From Mycoplasmatota bacterium (lineage in GTDB: Bacteria; Bacillota_I; Bacilli_A; Acholeplasmatales; Acholeplasmataceae), in the NCBI GenBank assembly GCA_018622495.1, contig CP076021.1, positions 992,001-1,056,000 on the forward strand: a stretch of DNA of 64,000 nt, in the 5' to 3' direction. A program made the translations under genes and the position numbers. The notes under the pieces were generated by a model. The model worked only from the letters and a program-made list of their open reading frames with translations, was not told the origin of the DNA and did no database searches. The number at the start of each line of letters is the position of its first letter. Positions within the stretch are counted from its first letter, which is position 1. Below, one piece after another: positions 9,892 to 18,598 of this stretch.

Positions 9892-10743
9892 GTGTTTTTT
9901 ATCGATATTCTACAGATGATACTAAATTTCTTTTCTTATACAATCTTTTCATATATGGCTTTTAGAATTTTTGGTCAAAAAAGAGCAGCTGGTTTTATTG
10001 TTCTTGGTGTTTTAATGGGTAGAGGTTTATACTATTTATTGCCATATGTATTTTATGCTGCTCCCATATTATTAATATTATATGTCTTTATTATTGAAGT
10101 TTTACCAGTGATTGCTGCGACATATACATTTTTATATTTAACTAGATCTTTTAGTACCAGACGACATAAAGTTAAAAAGAGAAAAGTTGAGAAAAGATAT
10201 TCAACGATATTTCCAAAAAATTATTTAAAAAGATTAACGTTATATGGTTTTATCATTTCTTTTGGATTTCTTGTTACGGTTTTAATTTTATATATATTTG
10301 ATATATATGAGTTTCAATTACTATATTTTATTATGCTAGTATTAATGTTTGGTATATCATCACTTTATATGATGTATTGGTTATTCCAACATATGTTTTT
10401 TGATAAAGAACGCATTATTATCTATATTGGAAAAGATAAATCAGTGTGTTATGCATATGATGTAAAATCTATGAAAAAACCTTTTCTCATCCAAGATGTG
10501 TTTAAAAATGATATGTACATTATTGATGAACTAGGATTAATTACAATATATGATGGTTTTAAAGTAGTTGAAAAGAATTATATCTATTGGATTGCGACTT
10601 CACAAATATTTGAAATCAACGATAAAGGTTATGTGAAATCAAATAATTTATATAAATCTTGGATTGATGATATTCCTAAATATAAGAAAATAGATCTAAA
10701 ACTTAAATACAATGAGAGCCATCAACTAAAACGAAAAAAATAA
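9892..10743 (+). CDS. polytopic membrane protein with cytoplasmic C-terminal domain
   Basis: A 283-residue protein of unknown function. Residues 1-95 hold about three membrane segments, then a very basic loop (STRRHKVKKRKVEKRYS, about 100-116), two more membrane segments at about 122-178, and a soluble beta-rich tail with repeated short strands (IIIYIGKDKS, FKVVEKNYIYWIA). The start is uncertain. The open frame begins at GTG 9892, but this overlaps the ribosome-site-like AAAGGATGTG. The next ATG (9916) is too far from it, so a rare start such as ATC or a base error is possible. A terminator follows directly. Confidence 0.6.
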   Translation: MFFIDILQMILNFFSYTIFSYMAFRIFGQKRAAGFIVLGVLMGRGLYYLLPYVFYAAPILLILYVFIIEVLPVIAATYTFLYLTRSFSTRRHKVKKRKVEKRYSTIFPKNYLKRLTLYGFIISFGFLVTVLILYIFDIYEFQLLYFIMLVLMFGISSLYMMYWLFQHMFFDKERIIIYIGKDKSVCYAYDVKSMKKPFLIQDVFKNDMYIIDELGLITIYDGFKVVEKNYIYWIATSQIFEINDKGYVKSNNLYKSWIDDIPKYKKIDLKLKYNESHQLKRKK

Positions 10744-10760
10744 GTAGCTAAAAGCTACTT
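10742..10760. terminator. bidirectional terminator
   Basis: Perfect stem AAGTAGCT / AGCTACTT with an AAA loop and a T8 run on the plus strand. It is shared by the membrane protein and the convergent rsmD. Confidence 0.85.
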
Positions 10761-11291
10761 TTTTTTATAGATTGAGACACGTTTAATGCCATATGTTTTT
10801 TCTTTAATTTTAATAAGTTTATCATATGTTTCATTTAACTGTGTATATTTATTTGTTTCTACAACAATATAACCTTGATCTTCTAATAGATGATTTAATT
10901 GAAACATCAGTTGATCATAGGATTCAAAAGCATAAGGTGGATCAATAAATATGATGTTAAAACCTATATCTTCGACCTTTTTAAGCATTTTCTTATAATC
11001 TCTAAGCAGAATATCAACTTGATCTAAACATGCAAGTAAATCAGCATTTTGATATATTGTTTTAATAGCATCTTTATCTTTATCTGATAAATAAGCATGT
11101 GATGCTCCACGACTAATCGCTTCAAAAGCATAAGCACCAGAACCTGCAAATAAATCTAATATAGTATCTCCTTGATGAATGGTTATCATTTGAAAGACTG
11201 CTTCTCTTACCATATCAGCTGTTTCTCTTGTTGTTTTTTTACCGACTCGATCAAAACGTCTTCCTTTAAATTGTCCAGAAATAATTCTCAT
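10755..11291 (-). CDS. rsmD: 16S rRNA (guanine966-N2)-methyltransferase
   Basis: RsmD methylates G966 of 16S rRNA with S-adenosylmethionine. The N-terminus MRIISGQFKGRRF, the switch region TRETADMVREAVFQM, the SAM loop DLFAGSGAYAFEAISRGAS and the catalytic motif FIDPPYAF are all present. At 178 residues it is of normal length. It is monocistronic here; in many Firmicutes it sits with coaD, which is not seen in this window. Confidence 0.92.
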   Translation of the reverse strand: MRIISGQFKGRRFDRVGKKTTRETADMVREAVFQMITIHQGDTILDLFAGSGAYAFEAISRGASHAYLSDKDKDAIKTIYQNADLLACLDQVDILLRDYKKMLKKVEDIGFNIIFIDPPYAFESYDQLMFQLNHLLEDQGYIVVETNKYTQLNETYDKLIKIKEKTYGIKRVSIYKKK

Positions 11292-11319
11292 AATATCACC
11301 ATCTTTATTATAACAAAAA

Positions 11320-11340
11320 AAGCGTTCAAATTGAACGCTT
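11320..11340 (-). terminator. intrinsic terminator of the M42 peptidase gene
   Basis: Minus-strand stem AAGCGTTCAA / TTGAACGCTT followed by T7. It overlaps the stop codon of the peptidase gene. Confidence 0.85.
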
Positions 11341-12409
11341 ATTCTTTAACTAATTGATTAAATGTTTCATTTGAAAAAGATTTTAAAAATGAAACGATAA
11401 GTTCGACTGTAGATTCAAAATCATCTGTATGAATCATTGATGTATGAGAATGCATATATCTTGTTGGAATACATATGGATAATCCAAGTGCACCATCTTT
11501 TGATAAGTGCATCATAGCTGCATCAGTTCTACCAACATTAATCGATGCTTGTTGATAAGGAATCTTATTTTCTTTTGCCACTTCAATCATATGATTTCTA
11601 AGCCCTCTATGTGGTAATAATCCTAGATCATAAACGACAATTTGAGGACCTGCACCAAGTGTTTGTTCTTCAGGATCACCATGAGGAACATCATTACCAA
11701 TACCTGTATCAACAGCTATAGCTACATCGGGATTAACAACATAACTCGATGTTTTAGCACCTCTAATACCAACTTCTTCTTGAACATTAAAACCAGTATA
11801 AAAGTCACATGCAAGTTCTAAATCTTTAACACGTTTTAATACTTCAATAACAACAGCACTACCAATTCTATTATCCCATGCTTTAGATACGAGATATTTA
11901 GGATTTTTCATTTCTATAAATGTTGCTGCTGGTGTAATCATTTGACCAGGAAGAATACCAAAAGCCATTGCTTCTTCTTTAGAAGTTGCACCAACATCTA
12001 AGTAAATATCTTCAAGTTTAATTGCTTCTTTCTTTTTTGCTGCACTAATTAAATGTGGAGGTTTTGAACCAGATATAGCTTTAACAACACCTTGATCTGT
12101 ATGAATATCCCAAACTTGAGCTAACATAACTTGAGAATACCAACCACCAAGTGTTTGAAATTTTATAAAACCTTTTTTTGTGATTTGTGTGACTAATAAT
12201 CCAACTTCATCCATATGTCCAGCAATCATCACTTTAGGTCCATTGCCTTTTTTATGGCCAATAATTGATCCTAAATTATCATATAATAATTCATCAACAT
12301 CAGATTTAATTTCTTTTTCAATGTACTGCTTCACTAGTTTTTCTCTTGAAGGTGTACCGGGTAATAAACTTAATTCTTTTAGTTTTAATTTTAGTTCTTT
12401 AGTCATCAT
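11339..12409 (-). CDS. M42 family metallo-aminopeptidase (first copy)
   Basis: A cytoplasmic dinuclear metal aminopeptidase of the glutamyl-aminopeptidase/FrvX family. Family motifs in order are AGHMDEVGLLV (first metal His/Asp), SKAWDNRIGSAV (bridging Asp), NVQEEVGIRGA (catalytic Glu pair), AVDTGIG and RYMHSHTSMI (last metal His). At 356 residues it is of normal size. A second M42 gene lies at 26849-27901, about 40% similar by eye. The protein begins MMTK and either Met could be the start. The gene lies directly downstream of the rod-shaped ncRNA and may be reached by read-through from its promoter. Confidence 0.88.
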   Translation of the reverse strand: MMTKELKLKLKELSLLPGTPSREKLVKQYIEKEIKSDVDELLYDNLGSIIGHKKGNGPKVMIAGHMDEVGLLVTQITKKGFIKFQTLGGWYSQVMLAQVWDIHTDQGVVKAISGSKPPHLISAAKKKEAIKLEDIYLDVGATSKEEAMAFGILPGQMITPAATFIEMKNPKYLVSKAWDNRIGSAVVIEVLKRVKDLELACDFYTGFNVQEEVGIRGAKTSSYVVNPDVAIAVDTGIGNDVPHGDPEEQTLGAGPQIVVYDLGLLPHRGLRNHMIEVAKENKIPYQQASINVGRTDAAMMHLSKDGALGLSICIPTRYMHSHTSMIHTDDFESTVELIVSFLKSFSNETFNQLVKE

Positions 12410-12421
12410 ATACCTCTTTTT

Positions 12422-12574
12422 ATATATAAAAACCCCAGGAAGCGGTGAGAACGGATTATATAAAAGTGGGAATTACCTTGTCAATATTTCGGGATACCAA
12501 ATAATGGTTTTCGACGCCCATATTGTTTTAATTCCCTATCCGACGATTTGGGTTCCACGGATGCTTCCTAGGTT
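12422..12574 (-). ncRNA. ssrS: rod-shaped structured RNA, probable 6S RNA
   Basis: The ~150-nt minus-strand transcript folds by eye into one long interrupted hairpin. The outer stem is CCTAGGAAGC with GCTTCCTGGGG. Then come GTGGAAC with GTTCTCAC, CGGAT with ATCCG, GGGAATT with AATTCCC, CAATAT with ATATTG, GGG with CCC and an apical ACCA/TGGT. A T5 tract follows the outer stem, which therefore doubles as terminator. It has its own near-consensus promoter. This architecture (150-200 nt, closing stem, internal bubbles, apical hairpin) is that of 6S RNA, which binds the housekeeping RNA polymerase as an open-promoter mimic. It has no coding potential. A different rod RNA cannot be excluded without a covariance search. 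Confidence 0.6.
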
Positions 12575-12580
12575 ATCTTT

Positions 12581-12609
12581 AATGTAACATTAAAGTGATG
12601 TAATGTCAA
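12581..12609 (-). promoter_or_regulatory. strong promoter of the 6S-like RNA
   Basis: TTGACA (12609-12604), 17-bp spacer, TACATT (12586-12581); predicted start near 12574. Confidence 0.8.
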
Positions 12610-12620
12610 GATTGGATTCG

Positions 12621-14078
12621 TTAATAAAAGACATTTAAACGAACAAATTTACCTTGAAAAATAAGAAGATTAAGTAGAGTTTCTCTTAAATTTTTTTCAA
12701 TCATAAAGTCATTATTAGGACAAATCATATCTATTTTTGCTGATACATAGCCATCAATAGAGACTTCTGATAATTTAGTTGCAGGTTGTGTTTCTGTAAA
12801 CATTTGATATTGTTGATCATTTTCAAAATATACAATTAGTGAAATAATAACTTTAGATTTAATTTCTAAATCTCTTAATAAATTAGCAAGATATTGTGCT
12901 CTTGCAACAATATATGCGTCTTTATGAAAAAAGTTTTTTTCATAGCTTGCTTTATTGTAATCACTATACACATTCACAGGAATTGATCTTTGAAATTTAG
13001 ATTCTAAAAATCCTTTGAATTTTTCTATACGTTTATGATTTTTATATAAAAAATGTACATGAAGAACTACTTTTTGTGTATCTATAGTATAAGCTGCAAT
13101 AATAAAATGAAAATAATTTGCATAGACGAGAATACTTTTAAAGTTTTCATTAAATGTTTTTTCATCGGTTTTAATTTCAAATTCAGCACATAAAGTATAA
13201 GTTTCATTATATACAAGAGGTTCAAAAAGTGCATTTGCATAAACATCTGCTTGCATTTCAACATCATAATAACGAAGTGGTACATATACAACACGTTGAT
13301 ATAAGTGATATAGTTCTACTACACTTAATACGAAGGTAATAAATATAATGGCTGCTATAATAGAAAATTTAATCCAAAATCCAAAACTTGTTATACCAAT
13401 AATATATATTAGTGGTGGCACTAAACTAAAAGCAAAAGTCCTAAAAGTTGAAGTGAATCCTTTTAAATATAGAAAGTATGCGAGTAAAAATATAATAACG
13501 ATTAAATAAAAGGTTAAAAAGTTTGTCCAGTTGAAATTATCTAATGTATTTGCAATATGATTGATTTCATGAATAAAGACAAAAATGCCTAAACCAATTA
13601 AGACTAACATCAGTATTTGTCGTAACATCTTATAATGTGTTTGGGTATAGAGTTTTCGTGATTGTGGTAGATGATAATAATTTTTCATCTGTCTACGATA
13701 AGCAAAAAATGGCCATTTTTTACCACGAATACTAAATCGAATAGGTTGTGTATTCTCATCTTTCATACCAGATCTAAGTGTTGATTCCAATTGTGCTAGT
13801 GGATTTAAAATAAATATGATAGTCATAATAATGACAATAGGCAATTGATAACTATAGTCAATCACATATAGCAATAATGTCGTTATAAAGCCATAAATGC
13901 CGTATATAATGAGTTACGGTAGACCACCAAACATAAAAACCCCTACATACACTAATGCAACAATAGAGGAAATTGTAAATATACCAATACCTTCGATGTT
14001 TAAAAAAGCTATCGCAAATGGTAATGTGATAAATATAATTGAAAATATAATAATTGATATAATAATTCTTTTTCGCAT
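12621..14078 (-). pseudogene. membrane protein gene interrupted by one in-frame TAA
   Basis: From ATG 14078 (after the ribosome site AGGGGG) the frame runs 54 codons, meets TAA at 13914-13916 (context CCG TAA CTC), then continues in the same frame for 431 more codons to 12621. Both parts are hydrophobic and continuous in character: two membrane segments before the stop, one across it, and three or four after it (about residues 115-200 of the joined protein). A cytoplasmic C-terminal domain of about 220 residues follows, rich in Tyr and acidic residues (VYVPLRYYDVEMQADVYAN). The function is not recognised. A single-base change restores the frame, so this is either a base error or a very young nonsense mutation. 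A TTG at 13874 could restart translation of the downstream part. Confidence 0.65.
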
Positions 14079-14098
14079 ATATAGCCCCCTATCTTTTT

Positions 14099-14104
14099 AT
14101 TATA
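14099..14104 (-). promoter_or_regulatory. -10 element for the 14078 membrane gene
   Basis: TATAAT on the minus strand just after the T-run of the upstream terminator. The predicted leader is only about 14 nt. Confidence 0.5.
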
Positions 14105-14143
14105 CAAAAAAAGTTTACGTTTTAAAACAATAACGTAAACTTT
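14105..14143 (-). terminator. intrinsic terminator of the MMPL exporter
   Basis: Minus-strand stem AAAGTTTACG / CGTAAACTTT with a 14-base loop and a T7 tail, 74 bases after the exporter stop. Confidence 0.85.
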
Positions 14144-14216
14144 GTGTATATGAAATATGAATAGATACTTAATATAAAAATTATGTATAGACTTTTCTTT
14201 TTAATAATGTTTTAAA

Positions 14217-16273
14217 TTAATTGGTTTTTCTCATTTTTCTTAATAATCCATCAAATGAAGTATTGATAATTATTTTATCAAAAAACAGTAATAGATTTGG
14301 TAAGAAAATCATTGTTAAAAATAAAGAGATAAGACTACCTTTACCAAGTAAATAACCAATTTCTTTTACAGTTGATATATTTGATAATAATCCTTCTGCA
14401 AAACCTGCAACAGTTAATATAATGGCAGAAACAAACATTGTCATAAGGGTATGACGATATGATGTTTGCATAGCATCTACTGGTTGTGCATGTTTTCTAT
14501 TTTCTAAGTATCTTGTTGATAATAAAACTGCATAATCAATGGTTGCACCTAATTGGATAGACATGACAACTAAATATCCTATATATATCGTCGTGACATC
14601 AGTTAAATATAAAATTGAGACATTAATCATTATAGCTGTTTCAATTAGTAATATTAACATGATTGGTATGATTGGATTTTTAAAAGTAATTGTTAGAATT
14701 ATAAATATTGCAATCATAGATATCAGCATGATTTTTAAACTATCAGCTGTGACGATATCTTCTATTTCTGATGCAGTTGAAGCAAGTCCAAGTATATAAT
14801 AATCATTTTCATAAATATCAGATACTATACGATTTAAATCATCAACAAATAAATACATTTCTTCATTTTCTTCTAAAATATCTGTTTGTATAATAACTCT
14901 TGTGTATTGATTCCCAACAAATTGTTGTAATATCATTGGATCAATAAATGATCGATCAATATTTGGATCTACTATTGTTACAAGCGTTTCTATACCTAAA
15001 ACATGTGTTTGTTCATTTAAAGATTGAACTAAAGCTATTTCATGAGCAATTTGATCATTTGGAATAAGAATGACCATTTGATTATATGTATCAAATGTTT
15101 GATCTATCCTAGATGCATCTATCATAATTTCACTATCTTCATTAAACGTTTGATTTGCACCATATAGATATGTAGTTTTATTTTGAAAATAAAATGAACC
15201 TAAAATAAGTATGATTAATGTGATTAATAAAGGTATGCGAATCTTTTGAAGTAAATGAAGCAATTGGTCAGGAACTTTAATTAAACGTGCATGCTGCCAT
15301 TTAATGAGTATCTTATCAAAAGTTAATGTGATGACTGAGACTAATGTTAAAGTTGTTAAATAACTAAGCAGAATACCTTTAGATAACACAAGACCAATAT
15401 CCATACCGATTCGATAACGCATAAATAATAAGGCTAGAAAACCTGCAATGGTTGTTAATGCAGATGCTGTAATAGCAGGTAATGTTTTTTTAAATGCAAC
15501 TTTTACTGCTTGTTCACTTGGTAATACTTTACGTTCTTCATGATAGCGATGAATAAAAAATAAAGTATAGTCAATAGATAATGCCATTTGTAATGCTAGA
15601 GCCATAGTTTTCGTAATAAATGATATATCATCTAAAAATATATTTGTTCCTAAATTTATGACAATAGCGACACCTAAAGATATAAGTGCAATCACTGGGT
15701 CAAAATAAGATTTAGATGTAATAAATAATATAAGTAAGACAATAGGTACGATAACTAATATAATTTTAAACATTTCATGACTAGCTAGATCTCTATTTTC
15801 CATTTCATAAATACTATCACCTCTAAGATAGATATCATATGAAGACATTGCTTGATCAATATCTTCAACAACTTGATCAATTTCAATACTATAAGTATCA
15901 AAATCAAGCACGATGGTTAATAATGCTTTGTTATCTACATAAAATGATGATAAATACTCTTCACCTACATAAGATATCGGTATAGTTTCTAAATCTACAT
16001 AATCATCTAGCCAAACCACACTTATGACATGATCTATTGCATAAAGTGATGTCTTAATATTTAATACATCATTAACATCAACATCATCTATCATTAATTC
16101 TATATAAGTCGATTGACCAAATTCTTCTTCCATAATGGTTAAACCTTCTTGTGTTTTAGAATCTTCTGGTAAATAAAGTGTTAAGTCATAATTTGTATCA
16201 ACTCTAAAAATAAGAAATATACTAATAATTGTAAGTACTGCAAAAGATAGCATCACGATGATATTTTTTTCAT
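14217..16273 (-). CDS. MMPL/RND-family exporter, N-terminal frameshift
   Basis: A large membrane exporter with two repeats of the MMPL/RND plan: a membrane helix, a periplasm-like loop (LPEDSKTQEGL, then a beta-rich domain), then a five-to-six-helix bundle with MALALQMALSIDYTLFFIHRYHEE in the first repeat and SIQLGATIDYAVLLSTRY in the second. These are the conserved proton-relay Asp-Tyr motifs. The best ribosome site (AAAGGATT) lies before ATG 16273, but that frame ends after six codons. Adding one A to the A7 run right after the ATG joins it to the long frame and gives 685 residues starting MKKNIIVM. The gene is divergent from a TetR gene and likely controlled by it. The substrate is unknown: lipid, drug or peptide. 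Confidence 0.8.
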
Positions 16274-16307
16274 ATGATTAATCCTTTCATGATACATTTT
16301 AAATTAA

Positions 16308-16390
16308 GATTTTAAATCTATATTTAAATTTTATTCCTTTTATGGTATAAATAAGATATGAAACATCAATTTAAATCTAATTTCAAATCT
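16308..16390. promoter_or_regulatory. divergent promoter region with repeated TetR operator candidate
   Basis: Two near-identical A/T-rich boxes, TTTAAATCTATATTTAAAT at 16311 and TTTAAATCTAATTTCAAAT at 16370, lie between the exporter and the TetR gene. The first overlaps a plus-strand -35-like TTTAAA (16323-16328), which is 17 bp from TATAAA (16346-16351). The second lies just before the TetR ribosome site. Spacing and placement fit autoregulated TetR operators. Confidence 0.5.
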
Positions 16391-16407
16391 TGTTTAAGGA
16401 GACTTAC

Positions 16408-17007
16408 ATGAAAAATGATTCAAAAATCAGAAGACTAATGATTGAAGAAACAAAAAATTTACTAGAAGAGCAAGGCAAAATCACAATTAAAGACATTGCT
16501 GAAAGATGTTATGTTAACATTGCTTCTGTAAATTATTATTTTGGGAGTAAAGAAAATTTAATTTTTATTGTATTATCTGAAGTCATTACAGATATAAAAA
16601 CTGATGTTATGAACTTAATTGAACAATATAAAAATAAAGATATAGAATTCTTATTAGGACAATTTATTGATCTTATTTATACATTCTCAACAGAACACAT
16701 CGGTATGCTTCACTATTTGTTTTTCTCTAGTGGGATTAATGAAGGTCAACTTGCTGAATTTATTCGATCATTTTTTATAGATCCAGTATTTGTTAATATG
16801 GTTTATAAAAATTTAGGACGACAATTAAAATCTGAAGATCGTAAATTATTAGAAGTCAAATACGTTATCTTGTTTTCATCATTCTTAATGCCGTTATTTA
16901 TACAAATACTTAATCCAATTGCTTATGCTGGTGAACAAATGGAAACATTTAAAGATGAAGCATTCAAAAAACATTTTATTAATCAAATGTTAAAAATATT
17001 AATATAA
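16408..17007 (+). CDS. TetR/AcrR-family repressor of the divergent exporter
   Basis: A 199-residue regulator. The N-terminal helix-turn-helix reads ITIKDIAERCYVNIASVNYYFGSKENL, the classic TetR signature with the YYFGSKE recognition end. The helical C-terminal domain presumably binds a ligand. The start is set at ATG 16408 because AAGGAG lies seven bases before it; the open frame extends six codons upstream without a ribosome site. Divergent position and shared repeats argue that it controls the MMPL exporter and itself. Confidence 0.88.
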   Translation: MKNDSKIRRLMIEETKNLLEEQGKITIKDIAERCYVNIASVNYYFGSKENLIFIVLSEVITDIKTDVMNLIEQYKNKDIEFLLGQFIDLIYTFSTEHIGMLHYLFFSSGINEGQLAEFIRSFFIDPVFVNMVYKNLGRQLKSEDRKLLEVKYVILFSSFLMPLFIQILNPIAYAGEQMETFKDEAFKKHFINQMLKILI

Positions 17008-17010
17008 AAA

Positions 17011-17044
17011 AAAGATGTTTTCAATTTTAATTGAATACATCTTT
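17011..17044. terminator. bidirectional terminator TetR / rplT
   Basis: Stem AAAGATGT..TCAAT paired with ATTGA..ACATCTTT, followed by a T run on the plus strand and preceded by a matching A run for the minus strand. Confidence 0.8.
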
Positions 17045-17053
17045 TTTAATAGT

Positions 17054-17646
17054 TTATTTTGATAATAAAGCAATTAATTCAGCTTTTTTAAGTGCACTAT
17101 ATCCACTTAAACCTTTTTCTTTTGCTAATGCTTTTAATTCAGCAACTGTTAATTTAGTTAAGTCAACTGAAGTTGGTTCTTCAATAACTGCTTCTTTAAC
17201 AATTTACGGTTCAGCAACTTTAGCTTTAGGTGCTTCTTTTTTAGCAACTTTAGCTTTAGGTGCAGCATTTTCTGTGATTGCTGGAATATTACCATTGATT
17301 GCATCTTGTGCAATTTTGCAATATGCAGTGAAATCTTCAGGTTGGTTAACAGCTAAATCAGCTAAGACTTTTCTGTTTACTTCAACATGTGCTAATGCTA
17401 AACCATGAATTAATCTAGAATATTTCATTCCATTTAATTTTGCAGCAGCATTAATTCTTGAAATCCATAATTTTCTGAATTCGATTTTCTTTTTTTACGA
17501 TCTCTATAAGCATATGCTAATGAACGCATGACTTGTTCATTTGCTGTACGATATAAAGCATGTTTAGATCCAAAGTAACCTTTGGCTAACTTTAATATTT
17601 TTTTACGACGTTTTCTAGTAGTCGTACCACCTTTAACTCTTGGCAT
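17054..17646 (-). CDS. rplT: ribosomal protein L20 with SAP/Rho_N-like extension; two interruptions
   Basis: L20 is a 50S assembly protein and the usual translational repressor of this operon. The frame starts as good L20 ([31 protein letters not shown]) but shifts after AYRDRKK at an A7 run near 17495. Adding one A restores IEFRKLWI and the rest of L20 ([29 protein letters not shown]). After L20 proper comes a linker with APKAKVA twice. An in-frame TAA at 17204-17206 (context GAA CCG TAA ATT) interrupts it. The same frame then encodes 49 residues ending in [17 protein letters not shown] and [11 protein letters not shown], a clear SAP/Rho-N-like helix-extended-helix module. Joined length is 197 residues. 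Normal L20 is about 118, so the extension is unusual. L20 is essential, so the breaks need sequencing proof. Confidence 0.8.
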
Positions 17647-17658
17647 TTTCTACTCCTC

Positions 17659-17859
17659 CTACTTCATGTTCGAAATAAGTGATTTAATTCTTTTTTCATC
17701 TGATGGATGAACACTTGTTTCGCCTCTTAATTGTCTGTTTTGTTTTGTTGTTTTATGTGCAGCTAAATGCCCTTTATAAGCTTGACCGCGTTTTAATTTA
17801 CCTGAACCAGTTACTTTGATTCTTTTCTTTAAGCCACTATGTGTTTTTTGTTTTGGCAT
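17659..17859 (-). CDS. rpmI: ribosomal protein L35
   Basis: A 66-residue, strongly basic 50S protein. It starts MPKQKTHSGLKKRIKVT and contains GQAYKGHLAAHKT, matching L35 end to end. It is the second gene of the infC-rpmI-rplT operon, 12 bases before rplT. Confidence 0.95.
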   Translation of the reverse strand: MPKQKTHSGLKKRIKVTGSGKLKRGQAYKGHLAAHKTTKQNRQLRGETSVHPSDEKRIKSLISNMK

Positions 17860-17882
17860 AAATAATTCCTTCTTTCTTAAGA

Positions 17883-18413
17883 TTATTTCTTTTCTTCTGG
17901 AGCAACGATTGCTATTAATGAACGACCTTCCATTTTTGGTCTTGTTTCAATATGAATATTGTCTCCTAGTGCACTAATAAAGCGATCGACGACTTCTTTA
18001 CCTGCTTCTTTATGTGTAATCATACGACCTCTATAGTATACTGAAATTTTGATTTTGTTTCCTTTCTCTAGAAAACGTAAACCGTGTTTTACCTTTGTGT
18101 CAAAATCGTGTTTATCAATGGTTGGTCTTAACTTAATTTCTTTAAGTTCGACAGTCTTTTGATTCTTCTTAGCTTCACGAAGTTTCTTTTGTTGTTCATA
18201 ACGATATTTTGAATAATCCATAAGTTTAGCAACCATAGGTTTAGAATTTGGAGATACGACAACTAAGTCTAAATCTTTTTCTTCTGCATATCTCATTGCT
18301 TCAGCTTTAGAGATAATACCAATCTTATTTCCTTCATCGTCAATGAATAACAATTTGACATTAGGGATGTGTTCGTTGATTAACTCAACATTTTGTGTTC
18401 TACTGTTTTTAAT
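17883..18413 (-). CDS. infC: translation initiation factor IF-3
   Basis: IF-3 binds the 30S subunit and checks the start codon. The N-terminal domain (NVELINEHIPNVKLLFIDDEG), the linker rich in Lys (KLREAKKNQKTVELKEIKLRPTID) and the C-terminal domain (FLEKGNKIKISVYYRGR) are complete. The open frame begins at GTG 18422, but that codon overlaps the ribosome site AGAGGTGA. The ATT at 18413, five bases after this site, is the likely start and gives KNSRTQN at the N-terminus. Rare AUU starts are known for infC in other bacteria, where IF-3 represses its own initiation. It opens the operon, behind a structured leader. Confidence 0.92.
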   Translation of the reverse strand: MKNSRTQNVELINEHIPNVKLLFIDDEGNKIGIISKAEAMRYAEEKDLDLVVVSPNSKPMVAKLMDYSKYRYEQQKKLREAKKNQKTVELKEIKLRPTIDKHDFDTKVKHGLRFLEKGNKIKISVYYRGRMITHKEAGKEVVDRFISALGDNIHIETRPKMEGRSLIAIVAPEEKK

Positions 18414-18422
18414 ACTATTCAC

Positions 18423-18554
18423 CTCTTATTATTTTTTTAGAGAAAAGAAAAAGTGCGTACTAGATGTACCCACTTAAAAGTCATTTTTAAAAATGTGACT
18501 GGTTGCCCATGAATTCATCCATCAGGCGAGAGGGTATCTCTTCTTTTCACTACC
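18423..18554 (-). promoter_or_regulatory. infC-rpmI-rplT leader (L20-leader type) with terminator
   Basis: About 130 nt of untranslated leader. It contains a possible antiterminator hairpin (AGTCACATTTTT with AAAAATGACT) and a terminator stem GTGGGTAC / GTACGCAC with a T-rich tail at 18444-18475, just before infC. This is the position and layout of the Firmicute L20 leader, where excess L20 causes premature termination. Homology to the known family was not tested. Confidence 0.6.
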
Positions 18555-18560
18555 GATATG

Positions 18561-18589
18561 ATTATACATATTTGTTGTTCTTTTGTCAA
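18561..18589 (-). promoter_or_regulatory. consensus promoter of the infC operon
   Basis: TTGACA (18589-18584), 17-bp spacer, TATAAT (18566-18561). A perfect consensus pair, as expected for a ribosomal operon. Confidence 0.88.
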
Positions 18590-18598
18590 GAAAAAACG

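Noticed and set aside
12180-12587. Plus-strand frame of 135 residues across the ncRNA
   Set aside because: It covers the 5' end of the M42 gene and the structured RNA on the opposite strand; its sequence is not protein-like.
17031-17408. Plus-strand frame of 125 residues over rplT
   Set aside because: It is the reverse of the Ala/Lys-rich L20 tail, has no ribosome site, and shares the strand of no operon.
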